Shown: positions 1 to 6,623, counted from the stretch's first letter. The stretch: 12,584 bases of DNA from Roseiarcus sp050013275 (GCA_050013275.1 JBEKFO010000072.1:1-12584), one strand, 5' to 3'. A program made the numbers and translations. Notes: generated by a model from the sequence alone, not told the origin.

Positions 1-129
1 GGCCGCCATGTCGCGCATCAGGCTGACCGAGCGCGCGACGCCGTTGATGGTGATCGCCTGCGCCGCGGCGGGGCCGGCGAGCGCTAGCGACGCGGCTAAC
101 GCGGCGGCGCGCATTCCCCCCTTATTCAT
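1..129 (-). CDS. Small secreted protein, N-terminal fragment (runs off window)
   Basis: Not recognised. The 43 visible codons start MNKGGMRAAALAASLALAGP and continue to AAAQA, then ITINGVARSV. This is a Sec signal peptide: a short charged start, a hydrophobic Ala/Leu core at about residues 8-19, and an A-Q-A cleavage site near residue 25. The mature protein should therefore be exported to the periplasm or envelope. The start is chosen because a purine-rich GAGGGGGA lies about six bases upstream. A second ATG five codons in has poorer support. The gene begins 16 bp after the hemE stop on the same strand, so it is probably co-transcribed with hemE. Whether the product has any part in haem synthesis cannot be said from this fragment. 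Confidence 0.7.
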   Translation of the reverse strand, partial: MNKGGMRAAALAASLALAGPAAAQAITINGVARSVSLMRDMAA

Positions 130-145
130 GGGCTTCCCCCTCGCT

Positions 146-1201
146 TCAGCCCGCCGCCCGCACCCGCGCGACCAGCCGCTCGACGTGCGCGATCGGCGTC
201 TCCGGCAGAATTCCGTGGCCGAGGTTGAAGATATGCGCACGGCCGGCGAAGCCCTGCAACACCCGCTCGACGCCTTCGTCGAGCGCCCGCCCGCCTGCGA
301 GCAGCGCGAGCGGGTCGAGATTGCCTTGCAACGCAAGACGCGCTGGCAGCGCGGCGGCGGCGGCGCTGGGCTCGACGGCGGTGTCGAGGCCAATCGCCGA
401 AAGCCCGCCGAGCGGAGCGAACTTGGCGAGCTGGGTCGCCGCGCCGCGCGGGAAGGCGATGACCGGCGTCTTAGGCGCCGCCACACGAAGCCTCGCCAGC
501 ATGCGCTCGATCGGCTTGACGCACCAACGCTCGAATTCGGCCGGCGGCAGCACGCCGGACCAGGAGTCGAAAATCTGCACCGCCTCGACGCCGGCGCGAA
601 TCTGGCGCGCGAGGTAATCGGCCGAGACGTCGGCGAGCCGGTCGATCAGCGCCGCGAAGAGTTTTGGCTCGCGATAGGCGAACAGGCGCGCCGGCGCCTG
701 GTCGGGCGTGCCGTGGCCCGCGATCATGTAGCTCGCGACCGTCCACGGCGCGCCGCAAAAGCCGATCAGCGCGACCTCGGCCGGCAGAGTCGCCTTGACC
801 CGCTCGACGGTCTCGAACACCGGCGCGAGCCGCGCCCAGTCGAGATCTTCGCGTAGCGCCGCGAAGTCGGCGGCGCTCTCGATCGGCGCGAGGCGCGGGC
901 CCTCGCCGCTCTCGAAGCCGACGCTCTGGCCGAGCGCGTCGGGGACGACGAGGATGTCGGAGAACAGGATCGCCGCGTCGAAGCCGAAGCGGCGGATCGG
1001 CTGCAACGTCGCCTCGGTCGCGAGCTTGGAATTGTAGCAAAAGTCGAGGAACGACGGCGCCTCGGCGCGGATCGCGCGATATTCCGGCAGATAGCGGCCG
1101 GCCTGGCGCATCAGCCAGATCGGCGGCGTTTTCTGCGCGACGCCGCCGAGCGCGGCGAGGAAGGGTTTCAAGGCGTCGGTCGATGGGGCGGCGGCCGTCA
1201 T
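146..1201 (-). CDS. hemE: Uroporphyrinogen decarboxylase (HemE)
   Basis: Cytosolic enzyme that removes the four acetate carboxyls of uroporphyrinogen III to give coproporphyrinogen III, the last step shared by most haem and chlorophyll branches. The protein is 351 aa, the normal family length. Visible signatures are the N-terminal MRQAGRYLPEYR (residues 31-42) carrying the substrate-binding arginines, the FSDIL motif with the key aspartate D82, GAPWTVASYM with the conserved Tyr158, and FNLGHGILPETP (325-336) with His329. The frame is open far upstream (to about 2620), but that extension is the hemA antiframe and intergenic repeat. The start used here gives the standard HemE N-terminus and has GGAAAG about four bases ahead. 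The gene follows hemA on the same strand after a terminator and a REP-like repeat, so it probably has its own promoter or depends on read-through. A small secreted protein follows directly. Confidence 0.97.
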   Translation of the reverse strand: MTAAAPSTDALKPFLAALGGVAQKTPPIWLMRQAGRYLPEYRAIRAEAPSFLDFCYNSKLATEATLQPIRRFGFDAAILFSDILVVPDALGQSVGFESGEGPRLAPIESAADFAALREDLDWARLAPVFETVERVKATLPAEVALIGFCGAPWTVASYMIAGHGTPDQAPARLFAYREPKLFAALIDRLADVSADYLARQIRAGVEAVQIFDSWSGVLPPAEFERWCVKPIERMLARLRVAAPKTPVIAFPRGAATQLAKFAPLGGLSAIGLDTAVEPSAAAAALPARLALQGNLDPLALLAGGRALDEGVERVLQGFAGRAHIFNLGHGILPETPIAHVERLVARVRAAG

Positions 1202-1239
1202 GGGGCTTTCCGGGTGAAGAGTTGGTCGGTTCGCGCTGC

Positions 1240-1355
1240 CCCTCATCCGGCCCTTCGGGCCACCTTCTCCCGCGAGCGGGAGAAGGGTGCGCCCCCTCTC
1301 CCGCTCCGGACGAATGCTTCGCATTCGCCGGGGGGGATAGGGTTTGGGGTGAGGG
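1240..1355. repeat. REP-like mosaic repeat between hemA and hemE
   Basis: Three stem-loops lie close together: GGCCC-TTC-GGGCC, then CCTTCTCCCGC paired with GCGGGAGAAGG (sharing the central bases), then CGAATGC-TTC-GCATTCG at 1311-1327. The ends CCCTCA (1240-1245) and TGAGGG (1350-1355) are also complementary, so the whole unit can fold as one arm. The first 48 bases recur at 10498-10546 with one single-base length difference. The CCCTCTCCCGCT part recurs at 10447-10458. This is the layout of a BIME-type cluster of REP sequences. No coding potential is seen. Confidence 0.85.
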
Positions 1356-1369
1356 CGCTCGCAAAGACG

Positions 1370-1393
1370 AAAAGAGCGGCTCGAGGCCGCTCT
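1370..1393 (-). terminator. Rho-independent terminator of hemA
   Basis: Read on the minus strand, a perfect 8 bp stem AGAGCGGC / GCCGCTCT encloses the five-base loop CTCGA. It is followed directly by TTTTCGTCTTT. It begins 35 bases after the hemA stop and before the REP-like repeat, so it should end hemA transcripts and separate hemA from hemE. Confidence 0.85.
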
Positions 1394-1428
1394 ATCGCGA
1401 AAGCTCGGAACGGCGCAAGCCGGGCGGC

Positions 1429-2730
1429 TTATTCCGCCGCCTTCTTCATTTCCGGATACGTGCAGTTCGCCGCGTCGTCGGCGCCGGGGCGGCGCAGCGG
1501 CACGACGCGCGACTCCTCGAAGGGCAGGCCCAGCGTGGTCCACACGTCGACCAGCGCCTCGACCAGCCTCGCCACCTGCGCCTCGGTATGGCGCGGCGTC
1601 GGCGTGATGCGCAGGCGCTCCGTGCCCTTGGCGACGGTGGGATAGTTGATCGGCTGGATGTAGATTTCGTGGCGGCGCATCAGCATTTCGCTCGCGGCGC
1701 GGCACTTCTTGGCGTCGCCCACCATCAGCGGCACGATGTGCGAGGGATTTTCGAGCACGGGGAGGCCCGCCGCGCGAAGCGCGTGCTTGACCATCTTGGC
1801 CATCGCCTGGTGGCGCTCGCGCTCGGCGCTCGAGGCCTTGAGGTGGCGCACGGCCGCCGCGGCGGCGGCCGCCACGCTCGGCGGCAAGGTCGAGGTGAAG
1901 ATGAACTGCGGCGCGAAGCTGCGCACTGCGTCGATGACCGCGGCCCGTCCGGAGATATAGCCGCCGAGGCCGCCGAAGCCCTTGGCCAGCGTGCCCTCGA
2001 CGATGTCGATCTCGTCCATCAGGCCTTCGCGCTCGGCGACGCCGCCGCCGCGCGGCCCGTACATGCCGACCGCGTGCACTTCGTCGATGTAGGTCATCGC
2101 GCCGTATTTCTTGGCGAGCGCGACGACTTCGGCGATCGGCGCGATGTCGCCGTCCATCGAGTAGAGGCTCTCGAACACGATCAGCTTGGCGCGCTCTTTG
2201 TCCTGCGCCGCGAGCAGCTCTTCGAGATGCTTGACGTCGTTGTGGCGCCAAACCTTCTTTTCGCAGCCCGAACGGCGCACGCCTTCGATCATCGAATTGT
2301 GGTTGAGCGCGTCGGAGAGGATCAGGCAGTTCGGCAGCAGGCTGGCGATCGTCGAGATGCCGGCGAGGTTGGAGATCCAGCCGGAGGTGAAGACCAGCGC
2401 CGCTTCCTTGCCGTGCAGGTCGGCGAGCTCGCGTTCCAATTGCACGATCGGGTGGTGGGTGCCGGAAATGTTGCGGGTGCCGCCGGCGCCGGCGCCGTGG
2501 GCGCGCGCCGCGTCGACGCCCGCGTCGATCACCTTGGGATGGCCGCCCATGCCGAGATAGTCGTTGGAGCACCAGACGGTGACTTCGCGCGGGGCGTCTT
2601 CTTCGCCCGGCGGGCGCCACAGCGCCATGGGAAACCGCGACGCGTCGCGTTCGAGATTGGCGAAAACGCGATAACGCTCTTCCCGCTTCAGCTCTTCAAT
2701 CGCCTCTTCGAAGCGCCGCTGATAATCCAT
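1429..2730 (-). CDS. hemA: 5-aminolevulinate synthase (HemA, C4 pathway)
   Basis: PLP-dependent enzyme joining glycine and succinyl-CoA to 5-aminolevulinate, the entry step of tetrapyrrole synthesis in alphaproteobacteria. The protein is 433 aa, slightly longer than the usual 400-410 aa, mostly from a charged C-terminal tail. Visible motifs are CSNDYLGMGGHP (54-65), GAGGTRNISGTHH (81-93), LNHNSMIEG (142-150), DEVHAVGMYGPRGGG (216-230) with the PLP-contacting Asp216 and His219, and EGTLAKGFGGLGGY (245-258) with the Schiff-base Lys250. The GAGGTRNISGTHHPI stretch and the length mark it as ALAS rather than the related AON synthase or KBL. The start has AGAGG about ten bases upstream. The gene lies 287 bp downstream of hemC on the same strand and ends at a strong terminator, so it may be transcribed alone from a promoter in that gap. 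Confidence 0.97.
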   Translation of the reverse strand: MDYQRRFEEAIEELKREERYRVFANLERDASRFPMALWRPPGEEDAPREVTVWCSNDYLGMGGHPKVIDAGVDAARAHGAGAGGTRNISGTHHPIVQLERELADLHGKEAALVFTSGWISNLAGISTIASLLPNCLILSDALNHNSMIEGVRRSGCEKKVWRHNDVKHLEELLAAQDKERAKLIVFESLYSMDGDIAPIAEVVALAKKYGAMTYIDEVHAVGMYGPRGGGVAEREGLMDEIDIVEGTLAKGFGGLGGYISGRAAVIDAVRSFAPQFIFTSTLPPSVAAAAAAAVRHLKASSAERERHQAMAKMVKHALRAAGLPVLENPSHIVPLMVGDAKKCRAASEMLMRRHEIYIQPINYPTVAKGTERLRITPTPRHTEAQVARLVEALVDVWTTLGLPFEESRVVPLRRPGADDAANCTYPEMKKAAE

Positions 2731-2885
2731 CGATCGTCAACCTCTCGCTTTGCCGGGCGCGTCCTCTTTCGGACCGCTTTCCCGACTGGTTCCCTCACCT
2801 TACCGCTACCTGTCAGCGCGCCGCGAGTAAAGGGCGCCGCGGGTCGCGGGTCGGGCCGCGGCCCGCCGGGAAGACCGACGCGCCT

Positions 2886-2914
2886 CGTTCAGGCGCGCCT
2901 GCGAGCGATGTCAA
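2886..2914 (-). promoter_or_regulatory. Candidate hemA promoter in the hemC-hemA gap
   Basis: On the minus strand a perfect TTGACA (2914-2909) is followed after 17 bases by TGAACG, a poor -10. The site is about 155 bp ahead of the hemA ATG. The 2731-3017 gap also contains two perfect 14 bp GC palindromes (2852-2865 and 2992-3005) and a run of six A on the plus strand (2930s). I see no FNR-type TTGAT-N4-ATCAA box. This is a weak assignment. Confidence 0.25.
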
Positions 2915-3017
2915 AGACTTGCGCCAACGCAAAAAACGCCCCGAAATTCGCCGAAAACGATCTCGGACGCCCGTTCGGCCCGCCGCCGCTTCGCCCCGCG
3001 GGGCGCGACACTATGTC

Positions 3018-3962
3018 CTACCGCGCCGGCCCTTTGGCCGACGGCAGGACGCCGGGGGGAACCCGCCGGGCGAGATCGCGGCCGGCCTCGGCGCCGAGCC
3101 GCGCGGCGTCGGCGGGGGCGCCGCTCGCGCGCACGTCGAAGCTTTCCGAGCCGTCCTCGCGCAGCACTTGGCCGACGAGGATGAGCGCGCCGCCTTCGAG
3201 CCGCGCGTGGCCGGCGATCGGGGTGCGGCAGGAGCCTTCGAGCTCGGCGAGAAACGCCCGCTCGGCGGTGAGCGCGATCCCCGTTGCGGGGTGGACGATC
3301 GGCGCGAGCGCTTCCCTGGCGCGCGCGTCGGCGGCGCGCGCGGTGAGCGCGATCGCGCCCTGGCCGACCGCGGGCAGGAACGTCTCGACGTCGAGAATGG
3401 CGCGGGCGCGATGGGCGAAGCCGAGCCGCTTGAGGCCGGCGAGCGCGAGCAGGGTGGCGTCGATCTCTTTGCTCTCCGCCTTGCGCAGCCGCGTCTCGAC
3501 GTTGCCGCGCAACAGCTCGACCCTGAGGTCGGGCCTCAGCCGCCGCGCTTGCGCCTGGCGGCGCAGCGACGCGGCGCCGAGGCGCGCGCCGTGGGGCAGG
3601 GCGGCGATCGAATCCGCGACCGCGGAAATCAGCGCGTCGCGCACGTCCTCGCGTTCGAGGAAGCCGGCGATCGCGACTCCCTCGGGCAACAGCGTCGGCA
3701 GGTCCTTGGCCGAATGCACCGCGGCGTCGATCCGCCCTTCGAGCAAGGCGGCGTCGATCTCCTTGGTGAAGAGCCCCTTGCCGCCGGCCTCGGCGAGCGG
3801 CCGGTCCTGGATGACGTCGCCGCTGGTGCGGATGATTTCGAGCGCAATCGCTCCCTCGTCCCAGCCGTGCGCGGCCGCGAGCTTTCTGCGCGTCTCATGC
3901 GCTTGAGCCAGAGCCAGCGGCGAGCCGCGCGTCCCGAGGGTGAAGAGAGGTCCTGAAGCCAT
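3018..3962 (-). CDS. hemC: Hydroxymethylbilane synthase / porphobilinogen deaminase (HemC)
   Basis: Cytosolic enzyme that joins four porphobilinogens into the linear tetrapyrrole hydroxymethylbilane. The protein is 314 aa, typical for the family. Visible features are the opening LGTRGSPLALAQA (9-21), GGKGLFTKEID (60-70), HSAKDLPT (83-90) with the catalytic aspartate Asp87, the arginine-rich cofactor-binding stretch SLRRQAQARRLRPDL, RGNVETRL (152-159), LPAVGQGAIAL (196-206), and LEGSCRTPIA (241-250) with Cys245 that carries the dipyrromethane cofactor. No strong ribosome binding site is seen before this ATG, but no better in-frame start lies upstream. It is divergent from a lipoprotein gene and upstream of hemA. 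The hemD partner that often follows hemC is not here. Confidence 0.97.
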   Translation of the reverse strand: MASGPLFTLGTRGSPLALAQAHETRRKLAAAHGWDEGAIALEIIRTSGDVIQDRPLAEAGGKGLFTKEIDAALLEGRIDAAVHSAKDLPTLLPEGVAIAGFLEREDVRDALISAVADSIAALPHGARLGAASLRRQAQARRLRPDLRVELLRGNVETRLRKAESKEIDATLLALAGLKRLGFAHRARAILDVETFLPAVGQGAIALTARAADARAREALAPIVHPATGIALTAERAFLAELEGSCRTPIAGHARLEGGALILVGQVLREDGSESFDVRASGAPADAARLGAEAGRDLARRVPPGVLPSAKGPAR

Positions 3963-4180
3963 GCGCGCGCCATTAAGGGAGAATGAGGGCGCTGGCTAGG
4001 GGGCGGCGAACGAGGGCTCGCGCCTGGCCCTCGCGCCCGCGGACGCATCTCCAGGCCATCACAATGTCGCGAGCCCCGCGCGCTAAGCCGGTCGCGACGG
4101 CAAATTCATCCCGCGCGTGGACGGTAAATCGGCAGCGACGCTGCGGCGAAGCGCCGGGGCGGATACGCCAGGAGGCGAAC

Positions 4181-4636
4181 ATGCGACCGATGATGTGGAC
4201 TGCGCCGATCTTGTTGGCTCTGAGCGGATGCGTCACCACCGGCGACGGCTCTCTGGGCCTTGGTGCGTACACCTACGTCGACGTCATGCGCCCGCACGGC
4301 CATGCGCGCGGCGAAGCCGCCGAACAGGCCGCCACGACGGCCTGCGACCGCGGCGATTCGCAGCGCATCGGCACGCCGAAATTCGACGCCTGCATGCGCT
4401 CGCGCGGCTGGCGGTTCGCCGGCTTCGAGCCCGATTCGTCGCCGTCCTACGACTCCAGCGACGTGAGCGATGCGAGCCCGCCCTCGGGCCCGGACCCGAA
4501 CGCCAACATGGCGAGCGACATGGCCGCGTCCCAGGCCGCCAACGACGCCGCGCAGGCCATGACCAACGCGGCGAGCGAGGCGGCGACGCAGACCGAGGTC
4601 CAGTTCAACACGATCTACAGCGTGAACCCGAACTGA
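4181..4636 (+). CDS. Small lipoprotein with two-cysteine domain and Ala/Asn-rich tail
   Basis: Function not recognised. The protein is 151 aa. MRPMMWTAPILLALSGC is a lipoprotein signal with lipobox L-S-G-C, so Cys17 should be lipidated and the protein anchored in the envelope. The mature part has a short helical segment with Cys55 and Cys71, ending CMRSRGWRFAGF (71-82). It is followed by a Ser/Asp/Pro-rich linker and an Ala/Asn/Gln-rich tail (about 108-142). The frame is open 66 codons upstream, but the internal start is preferred because AGGAGG (4170-4175) lies five bases ahead and gives a perfect signal peptide. The Cys...CMxSxGWxF ending resembles the lipoprotein at 6901. The gene is divergent from hemC and apparently monocistronic, with a hairpin just past its stop. 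Confidence 0.85.
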   Translation: MRPMMWTAPILLALSGCVTTGDGSLGLGAYTYVDVMRPHGHARGEAAEQAATTACDRGDSQRIGTPKFDACMRSRGWRFAGFEPDSSPSYDSSDVSDASPPSGPDPNANMASDMAASQAANDAAQAMTNAASEAATQTEVQFNTIYSVNPN

Positions 4637-4638
4637 CG

Positions 4639-4676
4639 GCGCGCCCCTTTTCCTCATCGCGGGAGAAGGGGCGCGC
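4639..4676 (+). terminator. Hairpin after the lipoprotein gene (REP-derived, possible terminator)
   Basis: GCGCGCCCCTT (4639-4649) pairs perfectly with AAGGGGCGCGC (4666-4676), an 11 bp stem with a 16-base loop, starting two bases after the stop codon. There is no U tract, so intrinsic termination is uncertain; protecting the 3' end is equally plausible. The loop contains CCTCATCGCGGGAGAA, which resembles the REP-like repeats elsewhere in the window. Confidence 0.5.
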
Positions 4677-4851
4677 GGCGTTCGACTTGGGCGGCGCGGT
4701 CGGCGCCGTATTCCGGCGCGCGGGCCTGATTTCAAAAGCTTGCGTGACGATTTTCCGCCGTCCCGGCGAGCAGGCGGGGACTTTCTGTAGCCGCGCGCGC
4801 CGAGCGCGGCCGGCGCGTAAGCGCCTCGTCTTGCGCGCCGCAACCAAGCCG
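4677..4851. other. Unassigned GC-rich stretch before repeat copy 1
   Basis: With the hairpin and repeat copy 1, this fills the gap between the lipoprotein and the membrane protein gene. I see no gene with a supporting ribosome binding site, no RNA gene and no clear promoter here. Open frames crossing it on the minus strand (for example 4605-4847) are Arg/Ala-rich and look like composition artefacts. Confidence 0.5.
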
Positions 4852-5204
4852 AAACAACGCGGTCAACGCCCGCGTCTACAAAGCCGCCCGGACCGTCGCC
4901 TGTCTTGCTCGCCAAGGAGGGTGGCTCCAAGTATGGCAGGGAGCGCCGTCGAGCTCTCAAGGCGAATGCGAAGCATTCGTCCGATGGAAGCCTCTTGTTT
5001 CCGAAGTTTCGAGCCTGTCAATGGCGCGCGTTCCGCGCGCCGCCTCCGGCGGCCGAAGGCCATTGACAGGCTCGAAACTTCGGAAGTTCATGTTTCCATG
5101 AGGTCGACGGCTTGGGGTGTGACGGAGAGGGGCGGGGCGGCTGCAGTGGGGAAGGGGCGGCGGCTGCGAAGACGAAAATAATGAAATTGAGCACGTGTCA
5201 TCGT
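4852..5204. repeat. Long-hairpin repeat, copy 1 (E1)
   Basis: First copy of a repeat family found three times here. Its left end (4852-4893) matches 5974-6015 at 41 of 42 positions. Its right part (about 5051-5204) matches 5811-5970 and 6145-6304. The centre is a hairpin: 4999-5024 and 5060-5085 are perfectly complementary over 26 bp, with a 35-base loop containing smaller GC hairpins, and ATGGAA (4984-4989) pairs outside with TTCCAT (5094-5099). Compared with copy 3, the left outer arm is interrupted after GCCGTCGA by about 30 extra bases that include the mini-hairpin CGAATGC-GAA-GCATTCG. The element is non-coding. Minus-strand frames through it are not accepted as genes. Confidence 0.9.
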
Positions 5205-5315
5205 AACTCCGCACGGTAACTCGGTTCTTTGCCGCGTTGCGTATGGGGGCGATCAAGTCGCCGGTCAATGCGGTGAGGGCGGCGATCATAGCAGAACGCA
5301 GGGGCGTACAATCAA

Positions 5316-5729
5316 GTGGATAGGGTCACGCTGAGCATTCTCATTCCGATCATTCTCACGATCGCGAGCGCGTTCGCGTTTGTCGCTTATAGGCAACCGC
5401 GTGAATTTAGAACAATGGCTATAGTTCTTCAGATTCTAACAGTGGCAGTTATGATCGGAGGAGGTATTTGGGGCATTAGCAATATCACCGCTAAAACAGC
5501 AGCAATAAACTCAGGTGCCATCTCGTATGACAAGTATCGTGAATTAACTGCGGCAATCGACGCGTATTCGCTACCGTGGTGGTGGTTCCCGGTACTTTGG
5601 ATACCATTGATTTATATTTGGATCTTGCTATCTTTGCCATATTGGCTCTTAACCGAATCGCGAAAACGCGAAGCGACCCCACGTCACGAGGTAAATGATA
5701 AGCCCCACGCAGGCACCCAAAAAGAGTGA
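5316..5729 (+). CDS. Small three-helix inner-membrane protein
   Basis: Function not recognised. The protein is 137 aa with three hydrophobic segments at about residues 5-25, 34-54 and 87-112; the last is rich in Trp and Pro (PWWWFPVLWIPLIYIWI). The basic residues in the short loop RQPREFR (26-32) and in the tail ESRKREATPR (114-123) suggest N-terminus out and C-terminus in the cytoplasm. The start is a GTG with only a weak AGGGG about 12 bases ahead. An in-frame ATG at 5415 would lose the first helix, so the GTG is kept. The gene is clearly AT-richer than its surroundings: 5401-5460 has 23 G/C in 60. It lies between repeat copies 1 and 2, which suggests it arrived by transfer. No partner gene is obvious. 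Confidence 0.7.
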   Translation: MDRVTLSILIPIILTIASAFAFVAYRQPREFRTMAIVLQILTVAVMIGGGIWGISNITAKTAAINSGAISYDKYRELTAAIDAYSLPWWWFPVLWIPLIYIWILLSLPYWLLTESRKREATPRHEVNDKPHAGTQKE

Positions 5730-5764
5730 TCTTGCGATCTCGATCGCTTCCCGCCGAAGGCGAT

Positions 5765-5781
5765 AATGTCGCGTCGACATT
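5765..5781 (+). terminator. Weak hairpin downstream of the membrane protein gene
   Basis: AATGTCG-CGT-CGACATT forms a perfect 7 bp stem with a three-base loop 35 bases after the stop codon, followed by GCCGTTTCC. The T run is short, so termination is only a possibility. Confidence 0.25.
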
Positions 5782-5806
5782 GCCGTTTCCAAATTAGGAC
5801 ACTACC

Positions 5807-5970
5807 CGGCGGCCGAGGGGCATTGACGGGCTCGAAACTTCGGAAGTTCATGCTCCCATGAGGTCGACGGCTTGGTGTGTGGCGGAGAGGGGTGGGGCGG
5901 GGGAGAAAGGCTGGCGAGGATTGGTGACGGTGATCGAACAAAAAGTGAATTGAGCGCGTGTCACCGTATT
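5807..5970. repeat. Long-hairpin repeat, copy 2 (E2, right half only)
   Basis: Matches the right half of copies 1 and 3. Over 5821-5970 against 6155-6304 I count 12 differences in 150 positions with no gaps. Similarity stops on the left at about 5807, inside what is the apical loop of the hairpin in the other copies, so the entire left arm is missing. It ends four bases before copy 3 begins, making copies 2 and 3 tandem. Confidence 0.85.
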
Positions 5971-5973
5971 CCC

Positions 5974-6304
5974 AAACAACGCGGTCGACGCCCGCGTCTA
6001 CAAAGCCGCCCGGACTTTTGCTCGTCTTACACGGGGACGGGGCGCCTCCAGCTCGGCAGGGAGCGCCGTCGACCTCATGGAAGCCTCTTTTTTCCGAAGT
6101 TTTGCGGCTGTCAATGGCGCGCTTTTCAGCGCGCCGCCTCCGGCGGCCGAAGGCCATTGACAGCCGCAAAACTTCGGAAGTTCATGCTTCCATGAGGTCG
6201 ACGGCTTGGTGTGTGGCGGAGAGGGGCGAGGCGGGGGAGAAAGGCTGGCGGGGATTGGTGACGGCGTTCGAACAAAACGAGAATTGAGCGCGTGTCACCG
6301 TATT
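5974..6304. repeat. Long-hairpin repeat, copy 3 (E3, complete)
   Basis: The most intact copy, 331 bp. Layout: a left conserved block (5974-6015), a variable stretch, the block GGCAGGGAGCGCCGTCGA, the long hairpin at 6065-6205, then a G-rich tail ending TTGAGCGCGTGTCACCGTATT. It lies directly between copy 2 and the minus-strand gene ending at 6321. It is non-coding by my reading. Confidence 0.9.
6065..6205. repeat. 141-base hairpin core of repeat copy 3
   Basis: The outer stem is a perfect 20 bp: 6065-6084 (GCCGTCGACCTCATGGAAGC) with 6186-6205. An unpaired internal loop follows (CTCTTTT on the left, GTTCAT on the right). The inner stem is a perfect 26 bp: 6092-6117 with 6154-6179. The 36-base apical region holds GCGCGC- and GCCGCC-type small hairpins. 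In copy 1 the inner stem is also perfect but differs at three base pairs, each with both partners changed (C-G to T-A, A-T to C-G, C-G to G-C). Confidence 0.9.
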
Positions 6305-6320
6305 TGTGACCACGTAATCT

Positions 6321-6623
6321 TTAGGTGATCTGGCCCGCTTTGCGCCCGTCCTGCGTGAGCCGGAAGACCTCGCGCCCGGGCGTTTCTTGTGCGCGATCTT
6401 CCTCGACATAGGAGTGGTCAACGAACTCTCGCAGGAGTTGTCGAGGCAGCGAAAGACGAGCAGGATTCACCGACAAGCCTGTGACATGAATCTGGCTACC
6501 GTCGGGACCTATCACCGGAAGCATATCGGGATCGAGATGCCGCAAGGGATCGTTCTTATCATCGACAATTCGCCCGTCGTGCAAGGCGATCAATTGGAGA
6601 TACTGAGCTGATCGTAGGTTCAC
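6321..6623 (-). CDS. Small hypothetical protein, possible winged-helix C-terminus
   Basis: Not recognised. The protein is 100 aa and starts at a GTG with GGGAG five bases upstream, a good ribosome binding site. The sequence looks like a real, balanced soluble protein: LRSAQYLQLIALHDGRIVDD at the start, a Pro/Asp-rich middle (LRHLDPDMLPVIGPDG), then LSLPRQLLREFVDHSYV and REVFRLTQDGRKAG (about 84-97). The last segment has the shape of a winged-helix wing (hydrophobic-x-LTxxGR), as in small MarR/PadR-like regulators, but the protein is short and this is only a resemblance. It ends 17 bases from repeat copy 3, in a moderately AT-richer stretch. The flanking 6624-6900 holds no gene I can support. 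Confidence 0.6.
   Translation of the reverse strand: MNLRSAQYLQLIALHDGRIVDDKNDPLRHLDPDMLPVIGPDGSQIHVTGLSVNPARLSLPRQLLREFVDHSYVEEDRAQETPGREVFRLTQDGRKAGQIT

Noticed and set aside
1202..2620. Upstream extension of the hemE frame to 824 aa
   Set aside because: The extra part is the antiframe of hemA plus the intergenic repeat, Arg/Pro-rich, while HemE homology begins at the ATG at 1201.
2992..3005. Perfect palindrome CGCCCCGCGGGGCG after hemC as a terminator
   Set aside because: It has no room for a loop without losing central pairs and no T run follows. Such palindromes are common at this GC content.
4106..4960. Long minus-strand open frame, and similar ones at 4957-5289 and 5684-6169
   Set aside because: They run through the repeats and translate them into Arg/Ala/Gly-rich sequence sharing GGFVDAGVDRVV or FRSFEPVN purely because the DNA repeats. 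They have no ribosome binding site, and 4106-4960 overlaps the well-supported lipoprotein gene.
5200..5289. Minus-strand frame starting MIAALTALTGDLIAPIRNAA
   Set aside because: It looks protein-like for about 30 residues but then enters repeat copy 1. No ribosome binding site and no homology I recognise; at most a gene cut by the repeat.
4852..6304. Repeats as a CRISPR array, retron or classical transposon
   Set aside because: There are only three long copies with no regular short spacers, no cas gene, no reverse transcriptase, no transposase and no clear target-site duplication.
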